A DNA stretch of 64,000 nt from assembly GCA_023053685.1 (NCBI GenBank), contig JALIGW010000005.1, positions 47,023,242 to 47,087,241 of the forward strand, written 5' to 3'. The position numbers and the translations under genes were made by a program. The DNA comes from Diadophis punctatus similis. Taxonomy: Eukaryota > Chordata > Lepidosauria > Squamata > Dipsadidae. This document shows positions 24,511 through 34,846 of this stretch, one piece after another. Positions within the stretch are counted from its first letter, which is position 1. Each line of letters opens with the position of its first letter. Under the pieces are notes generated by a model that was not told the origin of the DNA, made no database searches, and worked only from the letters and a program-made list of their open reading frames with translations.

Positions 24511-25060
24511 CTCTCATACATCTCTCCATTACTCTTAAATCTCCCTGGCTGCATACACTTCCCAGTCTGAAAAACCCAAATGGGAAGATTTCATGAAGCA
24601 TGGAAAGTTAGGGAGTTAGTAAAACAAAATGAAAAAGATTGGATAATATAACATGCGACATATATACTCATACCTTGGTCACCATATAACTAAATAAGTG
24701 TAAGAACAACACATTCTATCCAGAAGAATTGCACTGAAGTTCTTCTTGGCAAGAAATTACAAAAACCAATTTTGTTGCATTGAACTGAATGAGAACTGGT
24801 GAAATTGTCGCCATCTGCTCATCCATTTAATGAAACATTCACAGAATCTGTCAATTCCTCATTACCGAGACTGCCAAGTACTTAGCTGATGCTCTGGTTG
24901 TGTCATGCTTGGATTCTTGGAGCAGCCTGTTGACCAGGTTACCTGACCCTCATTCTGTCCCTAGATTTCTGTCTAGAATTATCCTGTTGTTTATATTATT
25001 CTTTTTGTTGTTGTTGTTGTTGCCCCTACTGTAATGGAGTAATGGAGAGATGTATGAGAG
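24511..25060. repeat. 23-bp perfect inverted repeat, 504 bp apart
   Basis: The segment 24511-24533 (CTCTCATACATCTCTCC...) is the exact reverse complement of 25038-25060, which ends at the first base of the SINE. The DNA between has no ORF. It may be the terminal repeats of a small DNA element into whose end the SINE inserted; no target duplication was identified. Confidence 0.5.
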
Positions 25061-25277
25061 AGCCGAGGTGGCGCAGTGGTTAAAGTGCAGCACTGCAGTT
25101 CAGCAGTTCAGCTGTTCAAATCTCACCGGCTCAAGGTTGACTCAGCCTTCCATCCTTAAGAGGTGGGTAAAATGAGGACCCAGATTGTTGGGGGCAATAT
25201 GCTGAACTCTGTAAACCGCTTAGAGAGGGCTGTAAAGCACTATGAAGCGGTATATAAGTCTAAGTGCTATTGCTATT
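25061..25277 (+). mobile_element. Sauria SINE (best-preserved copy)
   Basis: It starts AGCCGAGGTGGCGCAGTGGT (A box), with a B-box-like GTTCAAATCTCACC, GGTTGACTCAGCCTTCCATC, AAAATGAGGACCCAG, GGGCTGTAAAGCACTATG and GTATATAAGTCTAAGTGC. Sauria SINEs are squamate-specific and are thought to be mobilised by BovB, which also occurs in this window. Confidence 0.92.
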
Positions 25278-27739
25278 CTTTATATTGCCAATTGTTGCAC
25301 TGTTTGAGAATTCAATAATGATACTAGTGCAATCAATTATGCTGACACACCCAGTTTTTTGAAAGTCTGTTTGGTGATTTATATAATTCTGTGCTTGGCC
25401 CTATTAAAGGAAGATCAGTGGTTCTACCACCTACTAGAATAGTCATGTTTAAAGGTTTCTTCTCCCTCACTCCAGTATTCTGGAATAGACTCTTTCCAGG
25501 GGTTTGAATGGACTCAGATCATTTAAAGTTTTAAAAAGCACTAACAGCATTTCTTTTTCCTAGGTGTTTTAAAACAAACACTTGTTCCTTTGATTGTGTA
25601 GAGATTAATATTAATTAATGGCATGTGCCAGAGTTCTTTGAGTTCAAGCTCCTTATTTCTGTTATGATATTATAAGTAATTATAATATTACATGTTTCCA
25701 CTGTGCTTAGATATTATAAGCAATAATAAAACTGCTACGAATAATACTAAGTTAAAAGAAAATTCAGATATTTTTTCCCTGCATGATGTTCATTAGAAGC
25801 TTTGTCTTTTAAACACTTGTAAAGAGACTAGCTTTTCTGTAACTGGGTCACTATGAAAAAGAAGTCTGAATACAACATGGTACAATTCCATTATAATACA
25901 TCCTAAGAACAACTACAAATAATCTCCCTTAATTTCAATGTCTACAAAGTTATTTCAGTATATTATCTATTTCGTACAGGTGTTATTTACTGAATAAAAG
26001 TTTTCTTTGAATTCTGTCTTTTCTCCAAGAAAAAAGAAATTCATGTTGGATGTCGTTTTATTTGTATAAAAAAAGTAGTAAATCAGAAACCAATTCTGAG
26101 GTATCCTTATTAATCTAATTCCAACATGCCAGCTACTAAGACACTCATGCCTTCTCAGAAGCGGCTAGATATGCTTATTTAATCTTTGAAACTAGTCATA
26201 TGTTTGCATGTTTTTTTAATTGTCAACAGTATCTTCCCCATAAGAAAGATTATTGTGTAGTAGTACCAGTGTAGTATACAACACTTTAAAAATATAGCAA
26301 ACAAATATATAGCCTGTGTCCATCTTAGCTATCATAGATATTCAGAGCCATTCTGCTGATGTTGATGGCTGAACTTTGTATATTTTAAAGAAAATTCTCT
26401 TGTCTATATTTCATGTGAGTTATTTCCAAAATGCTCGTAAGAGCTTTTATTGCAATTTATTTAGCATATATTTTCCATACAATTCCCTTGAAAAACTCAA
26501 GTTGATATATATGGAATTTCTATTAATAATAAATACAAACTAATAATAGTCTTCATGAAGGAAATTATCACAGCTTTTTAAAAGTAATAATAAACTGCAG
26601 TTCAGTCAGGTACTTGGATGCAATTTCCATTTCACTGGTATTCCAGAAAAAGCACATGCAGTATAATTATTTTAAAAATCGCCTGGAGCATGATATTCAA
26701 ATTCATTAATATCAGTTACTTAAAAGTACTCAAAAATATTTTATACTACTAATAAACCTGTGTTGCTATTTTTATCATTGTTAGTAATTGTGGTCACAAT
26801 TAAAATAGATGTTAAAATTACCCTTCAAGCAGAAGCAAATCAAAAGAAAAAGAAAAAAAACCCTTGCATTTTCAGTTTTGCACTAACAAGAATTTCCATT
26901 TATTCTGCCCATATTGGCAAAACAAATAGAAACAAACTCTCTTATGTTTACAATTAAACTTAATTCAAAACAAAAATTGTTTGCAGCTTGAAGCGCCTCA
27001 GTTTTAGGATTGAGCATCATGAAATGCTAAAAGAAAATATTTTGAAATAAAGAAATTGAAGGAAATGAAAACAACAATGGAGTAGCGGAAAAGATGGAGA
27101 TACAAATTATTTCCATTATTCTTAAGATTTTACGCAAACAGCTAAAAGTTGGAGAAATTTAATTTAAAATCAATGAAATGAATTCTCAAATGTGCGTGTT
27201 CAAACCTGAGAGACTGAGAAAAATAAATAAATACAGGTCCTTCCATTTAAGTTGCTTATGAACTGTAACCAAGGAATCGATATAAGAGGCCACTTTAAAA
27301 AATGTACATTGTCAATTAACATTAGTCATTTCTTTCTTAATCCAGTCCTCATTCAACACATTTTTCCCACTATTAAGATATACTAAGTAGTGATCTACTT
27401 TCATGCAAAAAAAAACCTGCCTAAACAGTAACCACAACTATACAAAAGCAGGAGACCAAACTTAAAAAATATCTTTGGTCTGTAATAATAAAGTGAATGA
27501 TGTACATAACTTGCATAAATACACCACACGACATTCTGTTATTTGCCAAATCAAAACAAACGAACAAAAAACAGAAACAGGCTGGCATAATTTTCCTCTG
27601 TGCAAGTTTGTGCTCTTTCTTTTTTCCTTCCTATACATTGAGCCTCTGTGAAGATGCAGTTCTTAAATCTCTAATAGTCTCTCTTGAGAGTGTTTGTCCT
27701 CCCCCTCCCCTTCTTTCCTTTTGGCTTTCACAATGCAAA
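25278..27739. other. Intron 4, AT-rich, no recognisable feature
   Basis: Continuous AT-rich sequence with poly-A/T runs, no ORF of note, no recognised repeat and no splice-consistent coding block on either strand. Confidence 0.5.
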
Positions 27740-28200
27740 GGGATACTATAGTCCTGAAGAATGGTTTCAGTTGTCTATCCTGAATGGCTGTCGGCATCTC
27801 TAGCCATCTAGAAAGGCTAGAAACATTTTGTAGGTGAAAATAGCCACTTTTTCCACGGTGGAGAGTCCATAAAACTCCTCAGAGCATCAGCCATTGGGAC
27901 TCATTGAATAATTCATCCCTCATTGCAAGCCCATAATGTCTTTTCTGGGCCCTATTGTGAAGACTGTTTTCTCTTCTTTTCTCCTTGAATTATAAAAAGG
28001 GTGCCTTCTTTTGTCCATATCAAGCTGCTGCTAGCTGAACCTTTGTCTGGCCAGAGCTAAAGTGTGAGTTTCAATGGACTCTCCTCTCTTTGTTTTCCAA
28101 GTTCATCTCCAAGTGTAGATTGTGTATAGAAGGCTTTCTTTGTAAAAGCTGGAAAAGTTGTACAAATGTTTGACCAGCTCATTTGGTACTTTTGTCTCCT
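27740..28200. promoter_or_regulatory. Possible conserved non-coding element in Pax3 intron 4
   Basis: A unique, compositionally balanced block with ATTGAATAATTCATCC, GAATTATAAAAAGGG and CCTTTGTCTGG (SOX/TCF-like). Mammalian Pax3 has a neural-crest enhancer in intron 4, so one is expected somewhere in this intron. This placement is a guess from sequence texture. Confidence 0.2.
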
Positions 28201-31200
28201 GTTCTCCAGGGCCTATGGTAGATGTGGAGGGCAAACTTTAGAGGAGGACTGTCAAGAGAACCTCAGACAACAAGCTGCACAGAACATTGGCTGCAGCAGG
28301 ACTGCCAACCCAGGCAACAAGTTCTTATAAATCTACTACCTATAATATCAATAAAAGAAACGATATGGACAGAAGAAGACTGGATCTCCTTCTCTTCATT
28401 TAGCCAGTAAATAAAACAGGGACACTTGATAAACAAACTCATGCACAAATGTGTAGAAATTAAATCCAGAAGACATATCTGTGCAGTTAAGTTGGTCAAC
28501 ATTAGTTCCAAATAAAACTTTTTTTTTAATTTGAAAAGTTTGTTTGTTGCTGGATCTTGGAGCAAACATGCATAGAGAAGGCAGTCAATATCTTCAGAAT
28601 CCTGGGCTATTCCTTAATCTATGTACATTCTGTAAATGTTTCTCATGTTTCTGAACGTTACAAACCAACCCATGCATAGAAGCAAATTACCCTAGAAATA
28701 AATGGGATGCATTAATCAGGCATCTGCCTAGAGTCTACTGTACAGCTATCATTTCACTCTCAAGTTTTGATTTTTGCGAAGATATTGTGAAAAATTAGAA
28801 TGTTTATCAGAAAGACATCAAAATTGCTTGGGATAGAGAAGTCTTGCTCTGCGCTTGAGGTTTCATTTCAACCATGAACACATTCACTTAAACATAGTTT
28901 CCACTGAAGTTGAAGCTTCTCAAATAGGCCACCACTGACAGCATCTTTGACTTGAAGTCCTTCGGGAAAAGGGCAGGATCACGACCTTCTCCCAAGGATT
29001 TTCCTCCTCCCTTCCTAGCCAGGCCCCTTTTTATTTAATGACTTCAGCCTGACTAACCCCAAATACTGCCCTGATTTAAGGACATGGAGGGATGGGTCTC
29101 AACAGATCCAGCCACACGATTGAGCAACTAGCTTTTCACAAAGAATTCAGACAAGGAACCTTCCTCTTCCCCCACCCACCCTCCCCGCTTTGTCCAGCAT
29201 TAGGAGCCTTTCCCCCCCCCCTCCAGATTGCAAAGTGTTCACAAATAACAATTGTATACTGTGAGATCTGAAAGTTGCAAAGAGGGAGAAAGAGAAAAGG
29301 CAGAACTGCACCCTTATTCTCTTGCAGGTATTTATCTTCCCTCTAAAGCAACATTTTCTATCAAAGTTCAGGACACTTCCCACTTCAAGTATGAGCCAGC
29401 AAGACTGCAAGCCATTTTTTTTTCATACAGTAAATGCAAGTAATTCAATATTTCTACCATGACTTTTAGACAATGTGGAATTATTACCTTCATCCCACAT
29501 TTTTCTCCATGCATATTGGAAATACACTGCCTTTCAGATCAGACTGTTACCAAGGAAGCTCCTTCTCTTAAGAAATGAAGAACAAAACTGCTTCAGCTCC
29601 TGAGATTTCCAAAGCTATAATTGCTCAGAAATAAATCTGAGTGGCTGCATTCACTAACTTGCCAGTCACACAGGGCAAAGTCTCAGCAGTCACATTGGTA
29701 CAAGACCATGCTAAGCTTGGTGGCGGTTAACCTAGTTTAGATATTTAGGAAGGCTAGAGTACTAATCCCACTCATTTGGTCCATTTATTGTTGAGTGTAT
29801 TGTGAGAATCCAGAAATCAGTTTAGTCAATGCCAGGTATGTGTGTTATATAAATATTTGCTATGTTTGATTATGTGGGAAGAGGCTTATTCCCAGAAATA
29901 GACCTTAAAATTACAGCAACCTTTACTTGCCAGGATGGAGAATCTTGAATAGGAATATAATAGCAGCACATCTATTGTTACATCTAGAAAAATTAAGTAG
30001 CTCCAAGTTAGCTTCCACTGATTGTGCTGACACATATTTACAGAGAAGCAGGCATAATTAATAAACTGCATTATTATTATTTTGCCTGGAACTTGTTCAA
30101 CAGCAGTAAAGTAACATTTCATGAATGGATTGAGTTGATTTGAGTTCTATAGCAGCCCACCTCAACAACTGAGTCAATTTATTGGCTGCCTCCCAATACA
30201 TTTCACTGCATTTAACAGGACATCCTTCCTGGATTCTAGACTCAGAAAATGAACCTGAATAAAAGAAAAGATCAATGAACTTTGAATTTTACCTTAAACA
30301 ATGGACATAGTCTCAACCATGTCCTCTGCTAATTAAGCCACGTGATTAAAACAAGACTTCTTAAAATCTTGCTGTTGTTGACTATTGTTAAGATGCTTCT
30401 TTCTTTGCCCCCTCAACTCCTGGGGCTTCCATCCATTCTAAGAAAACCTGTGCTCACTATCTATGTTAGGAGAATCTCTGTCTGCTTAATTATGGCACCA
30501 AAAGACATTGCCACAAAACCAAGAAGGATATTTTCACCACAATATACCAGTAAGGCTTTCATTTCCCGAGTGTGTTTCTTCCAAGTTCTAGAATAATTTT
30601 AGAATTTCCTAGAGAAATCAAGAGGCAGGATAAAACTTAACTGGGACTAAAATCTATCTAACACTAACTAAAATGAAGATTTAGGCACTGTCCGTTTCTT
30701 TAGATTTCTCTCCCTAGGTCTGGAGAGCTGGATTGCACAGCTAAGTGAACCCCCGGTCCAGGACATAATCGTTTTTGAAGTGCCACTAAATTCTTTATTA
30801 GCACGGGGTGGGGAGGGTAGTGTTGCTGCAGTGCAAGTCCTCTTCGTTTTGATCCTTAAGACTGACGTCTACCATTGACACAGGAGAAATCAGAGAGGCA
30901 GACAAATGCAACAGTGCTTTTCAAATGCTCCACTTTTCACCACCTCTGAAAACGCTTCTCAAGTTGAGTCAATACCCCTCCTAAAATCTTCACCTCCAAG
31001 AGGCATCCTATATGGGTCCCCAGAAAATCGCGGAATTTCCTAGGTCTGGTCCCCGAAATTATGTCTTTCCATTTCATTCAGCTCCAACAGCCTCCCCTAC
31101 CTTCCAACGCAAAAGGAAAGGGAAATACACCGGATTGCGCCCACCTGCAACAGCTGCCGCCGCCACCACCATTCAGGTAATCCAGCGACCTCTCTTACGA

Positions 31201-31332
31201 TGCAGCACAACTTTTCTCCTGCCCTGGGAGTCAAGCTCCGGCCCTTCTCGGTCTGGCCGCGCTTTTCTGCAAGGCAATCGCCCTCCCGCCCCCTCCTGTC
31301 CCACCAAGCCCGGGGAAAGTGACCGTCTTTAC
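28201..31332. other. Intron 4, exon-4-proximal part
   Basis: No exon-like block was found. GC content rises toward exon 4. C-runs near 29213-29222 and a GC-richer stretch at 31010-31300 are the only local features. Confidence 0.45.
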
Positions 31333-31473
31333 CTCTTTCGCTGAGGATGCCGTCGATGCTATGTTTGGCCTTTTTCTCGTTCTCTTCCGCTTCCTTACGC
31401 TCCAGCTCCCCTTCTTCTTCTTCTTCTTCTCCTTTCCCAAATTTGCTTCTCAAAATGCGGCTGATGGAGCTCA
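31333..31473 (-). CDS. PAX3: Pax3 exon 4 (end of paired domain, acidic linker, octapeptide)
   Basis: Encodes residues 151 to about 197, from (V)[14 protein letters not shown] through an acidic run of six glutamates ([14 protein letters not shown]) to the octapeptide HSIDGILS and ..SER. The first part completes the RED helix-turn-helix; the octapeptide is the Groucho/TLE-binding repression motif of PAX3/7. At 141 nt the exon is 6 nt longer than human, explained by two extra acidic residues in a GAA trinucleotide run. The acceptor follows a pyrimidine-rich tract (AG at 31474-31475); the donor GTAAAG at 31327-31332 leaves phase 1. PAX7 has a different acidic linker and ILGDK instead of ILSER, so this exon is diagnostic of PAX3. 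The next exon (homeobox) is outside the window. Confidence 0.95.
31407..31427 (-). repeat. Coding GAA-repeat in Pax3 exon 4
   Basis: Six consecutive GAA codons encode a glutamate run in the acidic linker between paired domain and octapeptide. It accounts for the two extra residues compared with human PAX3. Confidence 0.9.
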
Positions 31474-31712
31474 CTTGAGAAAGAAAGAGGAAAGAGAGGC
31501 GTGAAGCGGGGAATCGGGAGAAGGCGGGCAGGGCTCCGCGTCCCCTTTGGGCACATGCTAGAGAACGGGGAAGGCGCTTGGAAATAACGGCTTACGAAAT
31601 GGGGTGGGGTGGGGGAGGTTGTGCGGAGTCCTCTGATTGCAGTTTCCCGATCTTTTATAATTGGTTCCGCCCCCCCCCCATTTCTAATAACTCGAGGGGG
31701 AGCTCCCACGCT

Positions 31713-31777
31713 GGTTTGTTTGTTTGTTTGTTTGTTTGTTTGTTTGTTTGTTTGTTTGTTTGTTTGTTTGTTTATAT

Positions 31778-31844
<67 letters not shown>
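31713..31844. repeat. (TTTG)n (TTTA)n compound microsatellite in intron 3
   Basis: About 60 bp of TTTG followed by about 68 bp of TTTA. On the minus strand this is the A-rich tail of the adjacent LINE-like fragment. Open frames across it (CLFV/YLFI repeats) are artefacts. Confidence 0.95.
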
Positions 31845-32275
31845 GTGCTCTTATATGCCGCCCTACTCCCTGGGGGACTCAGGGCGGGGTACAACATTTG
31901 AAGAACAGCTAAACAATATAATTTAATAATAATTAAAAGACATTTAAAAGACACATCCGAAAACATACACAAGTGGGGGAGACCCAGATGAAAATCGTCT
32001 CAAAACCCCGCCTGCAGGAAGAGCCATGTCTTCACGGCTTTTCAGAAGGCCAGCAAGGTGGGGACAGTTCGGATCTCTGGGGGGAGTTGGTTCCAGAGAA
32101 CAGGGGCCCCTACAGAGAAGGCCCTCCCCCTAGGCCCCGCCAGCCGACATTATTTGGTTGAGGAGACCTGGAGGAGACCCACTCTGTGGGACCTAACCAG
32201 TCGAAAGGAAGTATGAGGTAGGATGCGGTCCCGGAGGTAATCTGTTCCTAAGCCATGTAGGGCTTTAAAGATGAT
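31845..32275 (-). mobile_element. LINE (L2-like) 3' UTR fragment in Pax3 intron 3
   Basis: On the minus strand it runs from CATCTTTAAAGCCCTACATG through CTCTGTAGGGGCCCC to CCGCCCTGAGTCCCC and GGCGGCATATAAGAGC, and then the (TAAA)n tail. This 3' end type is common in squamate genomes. Family assignment to L2 is from memory of the GGCGGC-ATATAA end. No ORF remnant. Confidence 0.6.
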
Positions 32276-33009
32276 GTTTGCAAAAGATCCTCTTCGGCTA
32301 GTTATTGGATCAAAGTATCCTCTGATTCCCCACAAAACTTTGAACCCTAAAACAAACGGGGGGGGAGTTGAATATGTTCAGCTCTTAAGTTCCCTTGACA
32401 CGTTGTGCCCAACGCAACCGGCGATGCTTTCAAGCGAACTCGGTTACACGGGTCGCATGAATGAACGCGGGTCCGATCTACGAAGTTTGACCTTGATGTA
32501 TTTTACGACTACAACCCATGGGGCTAATTTATGATTTTTAACCTGTAGAGCCAATCAGGAAAAATGGTGTGAATTGAAAACCCATGGATAAGTTCTGTAG
32601 AAGTAAGCTAGTCACGGGAACGCAGCTATGGAAAGGAAAATCTATGCATTTCAGAACTGGGCGGATTGCCCACCCCGAGGGGATGGGGGAGAACCACGTC
32701 GAGCCTAAACGTCGGCACTGGAACAACAACAGGTAACTAAAAGTTTGCTTTTGTTTAAAAAGAAGAACAGGTCACCCAAGTGAGAAAAAAGCAAAGATTG
32801 GCTGGCGCGCTTGTTCCTAAAGATGTTGAAGTAAGCAGCGCAGTTTTGCAGACTTGAAGTTTGCTCTTAAATTAGCGGAGCAGCAGCTCGAGGGACACGC
32901 GATTCCTTCGAAGCCATTTCAGACGGCAAGACTCTTCTTCCAGGCCGCAGAACGACACGCAAGCCTGTGATCTTACCTGCAACTTTACCCGCACATACCT
33001 AACCTCTCT
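32276..33009. other. Pax3 intron 3, no recognisable feature
   Basis: Non-coding, moderately CpG-containing sequence. No repeat family recognised. Confidence 0.4.
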
Positions 33010-33205
33010 TGGGGATTTCAGCTGAGTGATTTCTGCAACTGCCTGGAACTAGCAGTCCCTGCGGTTTTCTTGGCAAGTTTTTGGCAGTGGTTTGCCATTG
33101 CCTGCTTCGTAAGGTTGAGAAAGAGTGACTGGCACATGGCCATCCATCTGGCTTCCTGGCTAAAGCGGGATTAGAACTCACGATCTCCTGATTTCTAGCC
33201 TGGAG
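33010..33205 (-). mobile_element. tRNA-derived SINE, non-Sauria, minus strand
   Basis: The minus strand shows a B-box-like GTGAGTTCTAATCCCGC, GTGCCAGTCACTCTTTC and CAATGGCAAACCACTGCC, typical of a reptilian tRNA-SINE of the MIR-like kind. It ends beside repeated TTTCTAGCCTG units. Confidence 0.65.
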
Positions 33206-33229
33206 TCTTTCTAGCCTGATTTCTAGCCT

Positions 33230-33274
33230 GGAGGGGCCTGTCTGAAGCCAAATTGGCTTCAGACAGGCCCCTCC
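33230..33274. repeat. 45-bp perfect hairpin (22-bp arms, 1-nt loop)
   Basis: The left arm 33230-33251 (GGAGGGGCCTGTCTGAAGCC plus AA) is followed after one base by its exact reverse complement 33253-33274. It sits about 25 bp past the SINE, at the end of a short run of TAGCCTG repeats, within Pax3 intron 3. Confidence 0.95.
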
Positions 33275-34716
33275 CTACTCATCGCTCTTAGAAAAATTGA
33301 CCAACCTATGTTTTAAGCGTTTTCATTGTAGTACACAATACATGATTTTTGGACCCTTGTAAGAATCAAAGCCTTTCATGGCGCGCAGAAAAAAGAAAAC
33401 CGCCTTGAAAAGATTTGCCCTAAACTTCAAAAAAACGTAAAGCAAAATTGTTTCTACAAGACGGTCTTCCTTTTGAGAGGGGAATACCTCCAGATAGCCT
33501 TTATACCCTCCTAGAAAGAGATGGAAATGAAGACGGGATAACCATTTCTTTTTCTGATATATTGTACCAGTAGATCTCTTGGTTTCCTTTCAAGGACTGA
33601 GAGGCCATCCCCAAACAGTCCCTCCCGTTTTGTTTTTTCCTTTTTGCTTCTCCCTCTTTCGCCCTCCCTTTTCTTCTAAGAACTGGTAGTTAGTGTAGAT
33701 TGGAAATTCTTCTACCAAACTGACTGAGACCCACAACAGCGCTCCAGAGATCGCGATCCAGAAGGGATCTTGGCTAACGCAAGGTAAAATATTTGTGTCT
33801 GGTATGGAACTATAAGTGAAAGCAAAAACATCCGCGCGCCGTAGCTGCGCACGCACTAACTGCGGGTCTGCCACACAATCCTGCCCCAGCCTTCGAGGAA
33901 AGGAAGAGAAGGAATGAATGAAAGCTTCACATGATCGGATGTTAAGTAAAAGCAAGTGGCCACACGGTGGTTAACTGGATCACGCGAAGGTATGACTTGG
34001 ATAGAGAAGATGTGCCAGGAAGTGAAGCTCGTGGGTCTTCCTGTGCTCCAGGACCCGAACCCAGTCTGCACCGTCTAGCCAGGCCCGCACCGCCTCTTCG
34101 CCCTTCCCTTTCATCTGCTACCTCTAAAATAAAGCCTGGCCTTCCGTATTCGTTCCCCCGATGGCGGGGAGGGCGGCATGCAGCACTGTCAATAATGTAG
34201 CTTCCCTTCCCCCGTTCCCACCGCACCCCCTGACCTTGAAATCAGGAAGAGCCCACCGCAGCGTTGAATGGATTTGGGCAAGTGCGACTCCCCAAACCCC
34301 ACCGTTCTTTCGCGATCCTCCCCTTCAAGGCCATCCGACACCCCCCCCCCCGAAGCTCCCTTCTGACCTGCGGAAACCGGCCAGGGCATCCCCAGGACAT
34401 CCCCAGTTAGGCTGGGTCTGGTGAGCCCCGCTTGGGGTCTGCGTCTGGTGAGCCCCGCTTGGGAAACTGCGGTCCCACTTCGACGTCGGGTGCTTCTTGT
34501 TCCAAGCGACTTATTTCTAAACAGGGTCCCTCTCAAGTAAATCCCCTTAGTGCAAGGGTAAGACTAAAGCAAGCAGCAAGCTTCCATTCATATTACAGAC
34601 TTTTCGGATGGATAAAGGAAGTGTCAAGGATTCCGTTGGAGATAGGGAAGGGCGGGTAGGGTGCAGAACTCCAGAACTACCGTCTGAACTACGGTACCTT
34701 TCCCCAGGCGACTTAC

Positions 34717-34846
34717 CTGAAGGCACGGTGTTTCTGTCGCACACGCCGTCCTTCAGCAATTTGTCCCGGATCTCCCAGCTAAACATGCCTGCGTTCTCCC
34801 GTTTGTACTCCTCGATCTTCTTCTCAACATCCGGCGTCGTCACCTG
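34717..34846 (-). CDS. PAX3: Pax3 exon 3 (paired-domain linker and start of RED subdomain)
   Basis: Encodes residues 108-150, (Q)[17 protein letters not shown] to DRNTVPS plus one base of a split codon; 130 nt, as in human. VTTPD rather than VATPD and KLLKD rather than RLLKD favour PAX3 over PAX7, although KDGVCD carries the G typical of PAX7 where human PAX3 has A; ENAGMF replaces the usual ENPGMF. The acceptor is a tandem NAGNAG (AAGCAG at 34844-34849): using the first AG includes Gln108, using the second starts the exon at 34843 and omits it. The donor is GTAAGT at 34711-34716. The exon forms the linker and first helices of the C-terminal RED subdomain. Confidence 0.95.

Noticed and set aside
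31578..31912. Open frames with LFVC/YLFI repeats near Pax3 exon 4
   Set aside because: Translations of (TTTG)n and (TTTA)n; no splice or domain support.
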